From positions 1-64,000 of the forward strand of contig SVJQ01000006.1 in assembly GCA_015068905.1 (NCBI GenBank): 64,000 bases of DNA, read 5' to 3'. Made by a program: the position numbers and the translations under genes. Every line of letters begins with the position of its first letter. Within the stretch, counting starts at the first letter, position 1. This DNA is from Oscillospiraceae bacterium. Its GTDB lineage: Bacteria > Bacillota > Clostridia > UBA1381 > UBA9506. Of the stretch, positions 41,524 to 50,948 are shown piece after piece. The notes under the pieces were generated by a model. The model saw only the letters and a program-made list of their open reading frames with translations, was not told the DNA's origin and searched no databases.

Positions 41524-42324
41524 TTGAAAACCAGACTGGATATTTTGTTAACTGAAAAAAACTTAGCTGAAAGCCGCGAAAAGGCAAAGGCAATTATTAT
41601 GACCGGTATTGTGTATGTAGATAATCAGAAATGTGACAAACCCGGCACTATGATTGACGACAGCCAGACTGTTGAAGTCAGGGGCAAAACCCTGCCCTAT
41701 GTCAGCCGTGGCGGCTTGAAGCTTGAAAAAGCCAAAGAGGTGTTTAACCTTTCCTTTACCGATAAGGTTTGTATGGATACCGGCGCTTCTACAGGCGGTT
41801 TTACTGACCTGATGTTGCAGAATGGCGCAAAAAAAGTCTATGCCGTTGATGTTGGTTACGGTCAGCTTGCGTGGAAGCTCAGGACAGACGAAAGAGTTGT
41901 GAACTTAGAGCGAACCAACATCCGCCACTTAACAGAGGAACAAGTACCCGAACCTCTTGATTTTGCCTCTGCCGATGTTTCCTTCATCTCCCTTTTCCAC
42001 GTCATTCCTGTTGTGTATCACCATTTAAAAGATGACGGCACCGCCGTATTTTTAATTAAACCCCAGTTTGAAGCAGGCAGAGAAAAAGTCGGCAAAAAAG
42101 GGGTTGTCCGTGACCCTGAAGTACATATTGAGGTTATCGAAAAAATCTTTGGTCTTGTTACTGAACAAGGTTTTGGCGTTTTAGGGCTTGACTTCTCCCC
42201 TGTTAAAGGTCCCGAGGGCAACATTGAGTATCTGATTTATCTGCAAAAAGATGCTACTTCCATCATAACAAGTGAATCTGCGACAGAGGTCGTTAAAAAC
42301 GCACACGAGGCGTTAGATAAATAA
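41524..42324 (+). CDS. tlyA: TlyA-family rRNA 2'-O-methyltransferase
   Basis: 266 residues starting at a TTG (41524-41526) behind GAGGGA. The N-terminal S4 RNA-binding domain (1-60) is joined to a FtsJ-like Rossmann methyltransferase domain (MDTGASTGGFTDLMLQNGA is the SAM loop; DVSFISL follows). TlyA methylates 16S/23S rRNA ribose. In Clostridia it often lies near xseB/dxs/recN; here it follows nth. Confidence 0.95.
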   Translation: MKTRLDILLTEKNLAESREKAKAIIMTGIVYVDNQKCDKPGTMIDDSQTVEVRGKTLPYVSRGGLKLEKAKEVFNLSFTDKVCMDTGASTGGFTDLMLQNGAKKVYAVDVGYGQLAWKLRTDERVVNLERTNIRHLTEEQVPEPLDFASADVSFISLFHVIPVVYHHLKDDGTAVFLIKPQFEAGREKVGKKGVVRDPEVHIEVIEKIFGLVTEQGFGVLGLDFSPVKGPEGNIEYLIYLQKDATSIITSESATEVVKNAHEALDK

Positions 42325-42325
42325 T

Positions 42326-42360
42326 AAAAAAAGAGTCGGCTATTTGCCGACTCTTTTTTA
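42326..42360. terminator. Bidirectional terminator between tlyA and amidohydrolase gene
   Basis: Stem AAAGAGTCGGC / GCCGACTCTTT, loop TATTT, A-run before and T-run after. It can stop both convergent transcripts. Confidence 0.93.
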
Positions 42361-43152
42361 TTTAAATGCCAGAAGCTTTTCTGCATTTTTATGGAGTATC
42401 TTCTCTTTTAGTTCATCTGTTAAATCAAGGCTCAAAAGCGCCTTAATGTCCGTCTTAAAATTTCCCCAGGGGCAATCTGTTGCAAAGAGAATTTTATTCT
42501 CAGGATGGCTTTTAAACATGGTCAAAAGCATATTTTCATCTGCATATCCAAAAGCGCAGGATGTATCAATGTATACATCCTTTCCAATGATGTATTCCAG
42601 CGCATCATCCGCCATCTGAAAGCCTGCCATGTGGGCAAACACGACCTTTTCACCCGAAAAAAGCCCTAAGGTGCGTGATAGCGCTTTCGGTGCAGCATGT
42701 ATTGGCTCCGGCAGCCCCAAATCAAGACCGGTGTGAAACTGCAAGATAAATCCGCGCTTTAAAATTGCTTCATAAACGGGCTGCATTTTGGGGTCATCTA
42801 CAAAGAACCCCTGATAATCAGGATGAAGCTTTATGCCTAAAATGCCGGCATCCTTTAGCTTGTCAAGCTCATATTCTAAGGAATCAGCCTCAGGATGCAC
42901 GCTGCCAAAAGCAACAATTTCATCAAGTTGATTGCAGCTGATGGCAAAATCGTTAACCTTTGTCATCTGCCGGGGGTTTGTTGCAATGTTCTGTTGCACC
43001 GCACAGGTGACGCCTGCCTCTTTCATTTTCTCTAAGGTCTGCTTCACCGTTCCGTCAGTATGAGCCATTAAACCCGAGCGTTCTGCCAAAAGAGGAATGG
43101 TTTTCACGGCCAGACTATCCGGAAACATATGTGTATGAAAATCTATAACCAT
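42358..43152 (-). CDS. Amidohydrolase-2 family metal-dependent hydrolase
   Basis: 264 residues. The TIM-barrel metal hydrolase pattern begins at His6-x-His8 (DFHTHMFP). GIKLHPDYQGF, the second-half His in LQFHTG and FAHMAG, and Asp in FATDCPWG complete the site. The fold is that of PF04909 decarboxylases/hydrolases, with TatD-like resemblance. The substrate cannot be inferred. It lies 10 bp after glnN, so it may be co-transcribed with it. Confidence 0.87.
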   Translation of the reverse strand: MVIDFHTHMFPDSLAVKTIPLLAERSGLMAHTDGTVKQTLEKMKEAGVTCAVQQNIATNPRQMTKVNDFAISCNQLDEIVAFGSVHPEADSLEYELDKLKDAGILGIKLHPDYQGFFVDDPKMQPVYEAILKRGFILQFHTGLDLGLPEPIHAAPKALSRTLGLFSGEKVVFAHMAGFQMADDALEYIIGKDVYIDTSCAFGYADENMLLTMFKSHPENKILFATDCPWGNFKTDIKALLSLDLTDELKEKILHKNAEKLLAFK

Positions 43153-43162
43153 TTTTCACCTT

Positions 43163-45268
43163 TTACACGCTATAAATCAAGTCATCATAAGTCGGGATGG
43201 GCCAGAAATCTTTTCCGACAATGGTTTCAAGCTCATCTGCATATTTTCTGATTTCGTTTAATGATGTTACCAAAGAATCACGAGCGAACTTCGCCTGTGC
43301 AACATAGTCACCCGCATATCGGTCAGACTTCTCTACCGCTTTTTCAAGCTTGTCCGTTGCCTTGTGAAGCATAGCAATGCCCTTTGTTACTTTTCTTAAG
43401 GTTTCTTCTGCAGGCATAATATCACAACCTGCCGCTTTGATATTTATAATTGCACGGGCTGTTTCATCTGCAAAACGAAGGCTGGCAGGCATAATCTGCC
43501 GGTTTACCATCTGCAGCATGGTGTTTGCCTCAATGCCCACAATTTTAGTATATTTTTCAAGCTTAATTTCATATCTTGCGCGAAGCTCGGTTTCTGAATA
43601 TACATGGTGCTTTTCAAAAACACGAATGGACTCAGGTGCAACAAAGGCCGCATAGGAATCAACAGAGTTGTTGATGTTCGGAAGACCTCTTTTCTTCGCC
43701 TCTTCAATCCATTCATCACCGTAACCGTTGCCGTTAAAGATAATGCGCTTGTGCTTTTTGATAATCTCAGAAAGCAAGCTGTGTAACTCTTTATTAAAGT
43801 CCTCAGCCTTTTCTAAGCGGTCTGCAATGTTAGAAAAAGCGTCTGCCACAATGGTGTTGAGAACCGTGTTGGGTCCTGCGATAGATGCCGAAGACGGTAC
43901 CATTCTGAACTCAAATTTATTACCGCTAAAGGCAAAGGGAGAGGTTCTGTTTCTGTCGGTTGAATCAAGTGACAAATTCGGCAAGGTTGCCACGCCGGTA
44001 TCCAGCACGCCGCCAAATTTTGTGAAATGGTTTTCTCCCGTTTCAATCTGCTCTAAAATTTCTGTCAGTTCATCACCTAAAAAGATTGAAACAATCGCAG
44101 GTGGTGCTTCCAGTGCGCCCAAACGATAATCGTTGCCGGCGTTGGCAGCTGACGCGCGTACGAGCTCTGCGTGGTCATCAATCGCGCTGATGATGGCGCA
44201 AAGCACCAGCAGGAACTGAGCATTCTCGCTGGGGGTCTTACCGGGATTTAATAAGTTCACACCATCAGGCGTTGAAATAGACCAGTTGTTATGTTTGCCG
44301 GAGCCGTTGAGCCCTGCAAAGGGTTTTTCGTGCAACAAGCAAACCATACCGTGATGATCTGCAATTTTCTTCATCAGCTCCATGGTAATCTGATTGTGGT
44401 CACAGGCAATATTCACCGTTTCAAAAATCGGTGCCAGCTCATGCTGTGCCGGTGCCGCCTCGTTGTGCTTGGTTTTAGAGGGAACGCCAACCTTCCACAA
44501 TGCTGTGTCAAGTTCTTTCATAAAGGCGGAAACACGTTCTTTTAGTGTACCGAAATAGTGGTCGTCCATTTCCTGTGTCTTTGGCGGTTTTGCACCAAGC
44601 AGGGTTCTGCCGGTAAACACAAGGTCAGGGCGCTGTTTCCACATCTTTTTATCAACCAAAAAATATTCCTGCTCTGCACCGCAGCTAACCTGTACACGCT
44701 CAGTTTTAGTATCTCCAAATAAACGCAGAATTCTGACAGCCTGTGCAGATAGTGCCTCAACCGAGCGAAGTAGCGGCGTCTTTTTGTCCAAAGCATCGCC
44801 GTTATAAGAGCAAAAAGCTGTAGGGATGCACAAGGTAAGACCGCTTGAATCTTCCTTTAAAAAGGCAGAAGAGGTACAATCCCACGCAGTATAGCCTCTG
44901 GCTTCAAAGGTAGCACGCAGACCGCCGGAGGGAAAGCTAGACGCATCCGGCTCACCCTTAATAAGCGCTTTGCCGGAAAAGGCTGTAATAACCTGACCGC
45001 CTTCACCTAAATCAATAAAAGAATCGTGTTTTTCAGCAGTAAAACCGTTTAAAGGCTGAAACCAGTGGGTGTAATGGGTTGCACCGTGTTCGATTGCCCA
45101 ATTTTTCATGGCATTGGCAACAACCTCAGCCACCTGTGGGCTTAAGGGTGCACCCTTATCTATGGTTTTTTTCAGTTCACGGAAGATTTCTTTCGGCAAG
45201 CGCTCACGCATAACCGTCTCGTTAAAAACATGACTTCCGTAAATTTCCTGTAATTTGCAGTCAGACAT
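43163..45268 (-). CDS. glnN: Glutamine synthetase type III
   Basis: Makes glutamine from glutamate, ammonia and ATP. 701 residues, the long GSIII form. The start is the ATG 45266-45268 with GGAGGTAC upstream. GSIII landmarks include the N-terminal YTHWFQPLNG, the CGAEQEYFLVD metal loop and KTKHNEAAPAQHELAPIFE. GLNGSGKHNNWS is the ammonium/glutamate site. Regulation is not obvious: no GlnR operator was recognised. It may be the main ammonia-assimilating enzyme. Confidence 0.97.
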   Translation of the reverse strand: MSDCKLQEIYGSHVFNETVMRERLPKEIFRELKKTIDKGAPLSPQVAEVVANAMKNWAIEHGATHYTHWFQPLNGFTAEKHDSFIDLGEGGQVITAFSGKALIKGEPDASSFPSGGLRATFEARGYTAWDCTSSAFLKEDSSGLTLCIPTAFCSYNGDALDKKTPLLRSVEALSAQAVRILRLFGDTKTERVQVSCGAEQEYFLVDKKMWKQRPDLVFTGRTLLGAKPPKTQEMDDHYFGTLKERVSAFMKELDTALWKVGVPSKTKHNEAAPAQHELAPIFETVNIACDHNQITMELMKKIADHHGMVCLLHEKPFAGLNGSGKHNNWSISTPDGVNLLNPGKTPSENAQFLLVLCAIISAIDDHAELVRASAANAGNDYRLGALEAPPAIVSIFLGDELTEILEQIETGENHFTKFGGVLDTGVATLPNLSLDSTDRNRTSPFAFSGNKFEFRMVPSSASIAGPNTVLNTIVADAFSNIADRLEKAEDFNKELHSLLSEIIKKHKRIIFNGNGYGDEWIEEAKKRGLPNINNSVDSYAAFVAPESIRVFEKHHVYSETELRARYEIKLEKYTKIVGIEANTMLQMVNRQIMPASLRFADETARAIINIKAAGCDIMPAEETLRKVTKGIAMLHKATDKLEKAVEKSDRYAGDYVAQAKFARDSLVTSLNEIRKYADELETIVGKDFWPIPTYDDLIYSV

Positions 45269-45312
45269 ATGTACCTCCATGTAAAGCGTTAAAAAACGCA
45301 AAACTCTTATCT

Positions 45313-45341
45313 ATTGTAACGCAAAATAAAGCAGATTGCAA
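45313..45341 (-). promoter_or_regulatory. Promoter of glnN
   Basis: Minus strand TTGCAA (45336-45341), 17-bp spacer, TACAAT (45313-45318). A small GCGTT/AACGC hairpin lies in the leader. Confidence 0.75.
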
Positions 45342-45345
45342 GCCC

Positions 45346-46149
45346 TTACAGACTTTGTTCTGCTGTCTTTTTTTGTTTTAACCTGAAAAATATGATGAGT
45401 GCTACCCCTGCCACCACGCACACCGCTGCCAAAACCTGAGATACGCGCATTGGGCCAAGCATTAAGCTGTCTGTCCGCATACCTTCAACAAAAAAGCGAC
45501 CAAGGCCGTAACCGGTTACATACCACAAAAAGATTTCACCATTAAATTTCTGATATTTTTCAAACAAATTACATAAGATGAAAATCAGCAAATTCCATGC
45601 AGATTCATACAAGAATGTGGGATGAACCGTCATACCCTTGCCGACAAGGGTCATTCTGAACAATGCCGAATCGGTCTCTGTACCAAAGGCTTCGCCGTTC
45701 ACAAAGTTGCCCCAACGGCCAATAATCTGCCCAATCAACAGGCCGTAAGCACCAATGTCAAATACCTTGCCAACAGATATTTTCTTAACACGACAATAAA
45801 CCAAGGTAGACACGCAAGCGCCAATCACGGCGCCGTAAATAGCGATACCACCTTCCCAGATTTTAAATACATCCCCAAAATTTTGACTATAATAGTCCCA
45901 ACTGAAGATGACATAATAGATTCTGGCACAGATAATAGCTGAGGGTAAGCCCCAAATCAGCACATCCATTAAAACATCATTGGAAATGTCTCTTTTCTTT
46001 GCCTTTTTCCTTGCAAAAAGATAGGCTAAAACAACACCCAAGGCAATAATTACGCCGTACCAATGAATGTTCATGCCATAAAAGGTAAAAGCTGTCGGAA
46101 TGGTAAACTGACCAATTCCCAATCCCGGAAAGGCAACGGTATTTGTCAC
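45346..46149 (-). CDS. lgt: Prolipoprotein diacylglyceryl transferase
   Basis: Transfers diacylglycerol to the lipobox Cys of prolipoproteins. 267 residues, seven membrane helices. The Lgt signature GRWGNFVNGEAFG is near residue 145, the essential His is in IHWYGVI, and Arg is in the C-terminal segment GRFFVEGMRTDS. Likely clients in this window are the lipoproteins at 8386 and 61268. It lies 20 bp downstream of the M16 pair. Confidence 0.97.
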   Translation of the reverse strand: MTNTVAFPGLGIGQFTIPTAFTFYGMNIHWYGVIIALGVVLAYLFARKKAKKRDISNDVLMDVLIWGLPSAIICARIYYVIFSWDYYSQNFGDVFKIWEGGIAIYGAVIGACVSTLVYCRVKKISVGKVFDIGAYGLLIGQIIGRWGNFVNGEAFGTETDSALFRMTLVGKGMTVHPTFLYESAWNLLIFILCNLFEKYQKFNGEIFLWYVTGYGLGRFFVEGMRTDSLMLGPMRVSQVLAAVCVVAGVALIIFFRLKQKKTAEQSL

Positions 46150-46169
46150 GTCATACTCCCCCTTTTTAC

Positions 46170-47462
46170 TTACTGCGGCTCAATTACCGACAACACTGCA
46201 CGCTCGGGGTCAAAGTAAGACCGCAAACGTTTATTTAAACTGTCAAGTGTAATCTCTTCCATAACGGACGGAAAATCAAACAGCGATACATCGTTAAACA
46301 CTTGTGCAATATATTGATGTGCTACGGCATTTAAATTATTAAACTGTTTGATATACTGCCCTGTCATAGCACGTTTCACCCGCTCAACATCAGCATCTAA
46401 AAGACCGGTCTCCTGAACCTTTTTAATCCCCTCAAAAACCATATCACGAACCTTTTCGGGCTGACGGCTTTCGCCGGACAGTGAAACATAACCGTATAAA
46501 ACTTCACAAGCAGTTTCAGAGTCCATACCACCTAAAATATAGCCACCCTCATACAGATCTGTATATAAGGGACTTGTTTTTCCAAACAAAAGCTCACAGA
46601 TAACAGAAAGCTCAAGGTCTTTTTTAAGAAGCTCCCTGCCGTCATAACCGCAGTCAGGGTCTTTAAATCCAAGCATGAACATAGGCACGCTGACATCAAG
46701 CTTCTTCCTGACCTCTTTCTGATAGACAGACATTGGTTCATCGCCATAAAAGCGCTTGATTTCACCCACTGCTTTTTCTTTTTGCAGCAAGCGTTCATCA
46801 ATAAAGCTGCCAAGGCTTTCAGGGGCAACATCGCCAATAATAAATAAACACATATTAGAAAGATTATAAAAGGTGTTATAACAATCATACAACGTTTCTT
46901 TTGTAATCTTTGAAATGCTCTCCACAGTACCTGCAATATCAATTCTGACAGGGTGTTCGTGGAACATACCGCCTAAAAATCCCATCATCAGCTGCCAGTC
47001 AGGGTCATCATCGTACATACCTATTTCCTGCCCGATAATGCCTTGCTCTTTAGAAACATTCTCATCAGTAAAATAGGGTTTTTGAACAAAATCCAGCAAA
47101 ATGCCTAAGTTTTCCTGCACATCCTGAGTGCTTTCAAACAGGTATGCCGTTACATGGAAGCTTGTATAAGCATTAGCGTTGGCGCCGTGTTTTGCATAGC
47201 TTTCAAACACGTTTGAACCGTCGGGCTGTTCAAAAAGCTTATGCTCTAAAAAGTGAGCAATACCATCAGGAAGCATTGTTTTTTCTGTTTTACCCGGGGC
47301 AATAAACAAGTTGTCTACCGAGCCAAAATGAGTACCAAAGATTGCATAGCTCTTGCTATAGCCTTTCTTCGGCATAATGGCAATTTTAAGGCCGCTATCG
47401 TGCTGAGCGGTATATAAACATTCTTTTAAAGTCGCATCCTCATGCTTTGTAAACTGAATCAT
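46170..47462 (-). CDS. M16-family peptidase, catalytic member (YmfH-like)
   Basis: 430 residues. The inverted zinc motif HxxEH is intact (His70-Phe-Leu-Glu73-His74), with the downstream Glu in NAYTSFHVTAYLFEST-type context. It forms a pair with the adjacent non-catalytic M16 gene, overlapping it by one base, like ymfF/ymfH of Bacillus. It is probably a cytoplasmic zinc peptidase acting on peptides; the natural substrate is unknown. Confidence 0.92.
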   Translation of the reverse strand: MIQFTKHEDATLKECLYTAQHDSGLKIAIMPKKGYSKSYAIFGTHFGSVDNLFIAPGKTEKTMLPDGIAHFLEHKLFEQPDGSNVFESYAKHGANANAYTSFHVTAYLFESTQDVQENLGILLDFVQKPYFTDENVSKEQGIIGQEIGMYDDDPDWQLMMGFLGGMFHEHPVRIDIAGTVESISKITKETLYDCYNTFYNLSNMCLFIIGDVAPESLGSFIDERLLQKEKAVGEIKRFYGDEPMSVYQKEVRKKLDVSVPMFMLGFKDPDCGYDGRELLKKDLELSVICELLFGKTSPLYTDLYEGGYILGGMDSETACEVLYGYVSLSGESRQPEKVRDMVFEGIKKVQETGLLDADVERVKRAMTGQYIKQFNNLNAVAHQYIAQVFNDVSLFDFPSVMEEITLDSLNKRLRSYFDPERAVLSVIEPQ

Positions 47463-48739
47463 TATTCTGCCTCCTGACCCTTCATTACATATACAAGTTC
47501 AGGCTTTATGCGCTGTGCAACCCGAATCACATCATCTTTTGTCACTTTCTGAATTAACTCGCATTGCTCCTCTAAGCTGATGCTCGTACCGCTGACAGCC
47601 TGACCAAGGTAGTAATCAGCCATATATCCGCCGGTATCACCCAGCGAGCGCAAAGAATTTACAATACTTTTAACAGAAACATCAAACTCATAGTCAGAAA
47701 TATCACCCTGACGCATTGCCTCAGCCTGAGCTAAAATTTCAGTCTCAGCCTTTTCCTTGTTCTGATATTCAATTCCTGAGCTGACAACCATCATGCCCTT
47801 ATAACGTTCTAAACGGGATGATGCATAATAACACAGGCTCAGCTTTTCGCGGACGTGGTTAAACAGTTTAGAATGGGCACCACTACCGAAAATGCTGTTA
47901 TAAACCATCAAGGCGCTGTATTCATCATCGACAGGAGTAATCCCGGTGTAAAAGCCAATAGAAAGCTTTGCCTGAGATACATCATAGGTTTCTACCAACT
48001 CCCGTACCTCGTCAGCCGCACTATGAAGGGTTGATTTCGGATACTCCGTCACTTTGGGAGTAACCTCTGCAAAACGCTTCTTTGTCAGGTCGATGACCCT
48101 GTCAATATCTGCATCACCGGTCACAAAAATATCAATAGGACTCTCGTGGAGCACGGTCAGATATTGTGCGTATAAGCTCTCCGGTGTGATGGCCTCTACA
48201 TCGCTTACCCGACCTAATTCATAAATGCTATACGGCTCGTTTTTGCACATTTCTTCCACCAAACGCCAGACAGCGTATGCGCGCTTGTCATTGATCTGCG
48301 CTTTGATATCGTTAATCAGGTTCACTTTTTCCTGCTCAACATAATCCTGCCGGAAGGCACCGTTTTCTACTAGTGGACATAGAACCATGTCGTAGAGAAA
48401 GGAAACGGCCTGAAAGGTTGTCGCTTCCTTTTCAGGTAGATAAGAATCAGCAACCGTGCTGACCACATAAGATAAAATCTGGTCTTCGCCCTTTCTGCGC
48501 ACATCCGCATGAAAAGCAGCGCCATAAAGCGCCTGCAGATAACGGCTGACTGATGCTGCATCCTGCAACTTTTGGTTACCACGGCGCATTACATCAGTTA
48601 AAAGCGCATTCTTTGATGCTTCTTCATATCTTAGCGGTCTGTGAAAATGAAGACCCACAGAAACCGTTTTAAACTTGTCTGTTTTAATATGGTGCAGTTT
48701 TAAACCTGCTTTAAGCTCATAAATTTTATATTCGTTCAT
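47462..48739 (-). CDS. M16-family peptidase, non-catalytic partner (YmfF-like)
   Basis: 425 residues with the M16 two-domain fold. The HxxEH segment is replaced (LLTDVMRRGNQKLQD), so it cannot bind zinc there. The second-domain motif typical of M16 partners (NSIFGSGAHSKLFNHVREKLSLCYYASS) is retained. It is expected to form a heterodimer with the catalytic gene next to it. Confidence 0.9.
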   Translation of the reverse strand: MNEYKIYELKAGLKLHHIKTDKFKTVSVGLHFHRPLRYEEASKNALLTDVMRRGNQKLQDAASVSRYLQALYGAAFHADVRRKGEDQILSYVVSTVADSYLPEKEATTFQAVSFLYDMVLCPLVENGAFRQDYVEQEKVNLINDIKAQINDKRAYAVWRLVEEMCKNEPYSIYELGRVSDVEAITPESLYAQYLTVLHESPIDIFVTGDADIDRVIDLTKKRFAEVTPKVTEYPKSTLHSAADEVRELVETYDVSQAKLSIGFYTGITPVDDEYSALMVYNSIFGSGAHSKLFNHVREKLSLCYYASSRLERYKGMMVVSSGIEYQNKEKAETEILAQAEAMRQGDISDYEFDVSVKSIVNSLRSLGDTGGYMADYYLGQAVSGTSISLEEQCELIQKVTKDDVIRVAQRIKPELVYVMKGQEAE

Positions 48740-48761
48740 CGTTTTTGTCCTTTCTCCGGTC

Positions 48762-49652
48762 TTACTTTGATTCTTCTTTTACCTTTAAAAGTTCTGCATA
48801 AATGTCCCTCTTGGAAACACCCCGGTCTGCTGCAACGGCTTTTTGGGCTTCCTTCTGGTCCATACCAAGCATCATATAATGATTAATATGTTCTAAAATT
48901 GATAAATTATTTAAATCGTCGTTGGTTTTGGGCGCTTCCTGTGCTCCTTCTAAAACCAACACATATTCACCCTTCGGCTCTTTTTCACGGTACAAAAGTA
49001 CCGCCTCTGATAACGTTGTACGGATAATTTCTTCATATTTTTTTGTAAGCTCACGGGCAAGAACAATTTTTCGGTCGCCCAAAAGCTCATAAAAGTCTTT
49101 TAATGTTCTACGAAGCTTGTGAGGCGCCTCATAAAAAATCATAGTATGAGGCTGATGCTGGATAGACAGCAGATGTTCCCTACGGCTCTTTTTATTCACA
49201 CTTAAAAAGCCCTCAAAGGAAAAACGACCGGTTGGCAGAGCTGATGTAATCAGCGCCGAAATCGCCGCTGTTGCTCCCGGCACCGGCACCACAGGAATAT
49301 CATTTTGGGCACATAGCCGCACCAAATCCTCACCGGGGTCAGAGATTGCCGGTGTGCCGGCATCAGAGACAAGCGCAATAATAGTACCCGTTTTAAGTTT
49401 TTCTAACAAAAATTCCCCTTTGCTTTTCTCATTATGCTGAAAATAGCTGACAAGGGGCTTTTTGATACCTAAATGATTCAAAAGCGTCGCTGTCCGTCTT
49501 GTATCCTCTGCGGCAATCAAATCTGCATCACGCAGGGTTTTTACCCCACGAAAGGTCATATCCTCCAGATTGCCGATAGGTGTTGCCACCAAATACAACG
49601 TCCCCGGCTTGAGGGCGTTTTTTTCTTCCTGCTCAAACATCATTTCTGTCAT
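48762..49652 (-). CDS. rsmI: 16S rRNA (cytidine(1402)-2'-O)-methyltransferase
   Basis: 296 residues of the tetrapyrrole-methylase fold. It has the N-terminal LYLVATPIGNLEDMT, the AEDTRRTATLLNHL loop and SDAGTPAISDPG, with a C-terminal helix-turn-helix-like extension. It modifies the decoding centre of 16S rRNA. It overlaps the preceding methyltransferase gene by 4 bp (ATGA). Confidence 0.96.
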   Translation of the reverse strand: MTEMMFEQEEKNALKPGTLYLVATPIGNLEDMTFRGVKTLRDADLIAAEDTRRTATLLNHLGIKKPLVSYFQHNEKSKGEFLLEKLKTGTIIALVSDAGTPAISDPGEDLVRLCAQNDIPVVPVPGATAAISALITSALPTGRFSFEGFLSVNKKSRREHLLSIQHQPHTMIFYEAPHKLRRTLKDFYELLGDRKIVLARELTKKYEEIIRTTLSEAVLLYREKEPKGEYVLVLEGAQEAPKTNDDLNNLSILEHINHYMMLGMDQKEAQKAVAADRGVSKRDIYAELLKVKEESK

Positions 49653-50350
49653 ATCAAATCTCCTGCATCAATCTGTACAATCAAACCGCTGTTACGGTTC
49701 TTTTGCCCCTCTATCACCAAAAGCCGGGGCGGCTTGTTTTTGCCGAAAGCATAAAGGGTCAGTCGTTTGGGTTCTATATTTTTAGCCCGCATCACCGCCA
49801 TAATGTCGCAAAGGCGTTCCGGTCTGTGAACCATATAAAACCGACCACCACTGGGAAGCAGATAACTTGCTGCTTCCACGCAGTCTGCTAAGTCACACAA
49901 AATCTCGTGTCGGGCAATGGTAACGCTGTCTTTTACATTTTGTTTCCCTGTGTTGTTTTTCATATAAGGCGGATTGCATGTAACCACCTGAAAGCTCTCA
50001 GCCTCAAACAACTCACGAACCTTTTTCACATCACCCTGCACAATTTCAATTTTATCTGTCAAGCTATTTAACTTTACGCTCCTTTGTGCCATTGCCGCCA
50101 TCTGCTCTTGAATTTCCAATCCAACAATCCGGGCACAGGGCTGTTTTGCGTGTAAAAGTATGGGGACAATGCCGGTTCCTGTACATAAATCCATTACCTG
50201 ATCACCGGAATGCACCACTGCAAAGTCAGAAAGCTTTACAGCGTCAGTTCCAAACCGAAACTCATTTTGTCCCTGAATGATGCGAAAGCTGTTTCCTAAA
50301 TCTTCCACACTTTCGTCCTCACAGAGCAAAACCTCATCAGTTAATTTCAT
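49649..50350 (-). CDS. tRNA1(Val) (adenine37-N6)-methyltransferase-like protein
   Basis: 233 residues. The Rossmann methyltransferase has SAM loop [13 protein letters not shown] and catalytic NPPY ([11 protein letters not shown]), which indicates N6-adenine or related methylation. This matches TrmN6/YabB, which lies next to rsmI in many Bacillota. It overlaps recR by 14 bp and rsmI by 4 bp. Confidence 0.9.
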   Translation of the reverse strand: MKLTDEVLLCEDESVEDLGNSFRIIQGQNEFRFGTDAVKLSDFAVVHSGDQVMDLCTGTGIVPILLHAKQPCARIVGLEIQEQMAAMAQRSVKLNSLTDKIEIVQGDVKKVRELFEAESFQVVTCNPPYMKNNTGKQNVKDSVTIARHEILCDLADCVEAASYLLPSGGRFYMVHRPERLCDIMAVMRAKNIEPKRLTLYAFGKNKPPRLLVIEGQKNRNSGLIVQIDAGDLI

Positions 50351-50933
50351 GACGACCCTCCAACGCTCTTGTCAACGTCACTTCATCGGCATATTCTAAG
50401 TCCCCACCAACGGGAATGCCGTGAGCAAGTCTTGTTACCTTAACTTCAAAAGGCGCCAAAAGCTTGGCAATATACATAGCTGTTGCCTCACCCTCAAGGT
50501 TCGGGTTGGTTGCCATAATAACCTCTTTCACATTGCCATCTGTAACACGGGACAGCAGCTCTTTAATTCGGATATCTTCAGGTCCCACACCGTCCATGGG
50601 CGAAATAACACCATGAAGAACGTGATAAGTGCCTTTAAATTCTCTTGTTTTTTCGATTTTAACAACATCCTTCGGCTTCTCTACCACACAAATCACACTT
50701 TGATCACGCCGACTGTCTGAACAAATTTCACAAGGAACAGTTTCGGTCAAAGACTGGCAGACAGGACAAAAAATAATTTTTTCCTTAGCGTTTACCAAAG
50801 CTTCTGCAAAGGAAGCTACCTCTTCCTTCGGTAACTTTAACACATAATAAGCAAGCCGTTCTGCCGTGCGTTTTCCTATGCCCGGCATTTTAGCAAACTC
50901 TTCTATTAATCTTGCAATGGGTGTTGCGTACAT
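50337..50933 (-). CDS. recR: Recombination mediator RecR
   Basis: 198 residues, the usual length. Helix-hairpin-helix ([16 protein letters not shown]), four-Cys zinc finger (CPVC...CEIC) and TOPRIM domain are intact. It acts with RecF/RecO to load RecA. It often follows dnaX; here it lies downstream of a MetH-fold gene instead. Confidence 0.97.
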   Translation of the reverse strand: MYATPIARLIEEFAKMPGIGKRTAERLAYYVLKLPKEEVASFAEALVNAKEKIIFCPVCQSLTETVPCEICSDSRRDQSVICVVEKPKDVVKIEKTREFKGTYHVLHGVISPMDGVGPEDIRIKELLSRVTDGNVKEVIMATNPNLEGEATAMYIAKLLAPFEVKVTRLAHGIPVGGDLEYADEVTLTRALEGRHEIN

Positions 50934-50948
50934 AACTGTCCCTCGCTT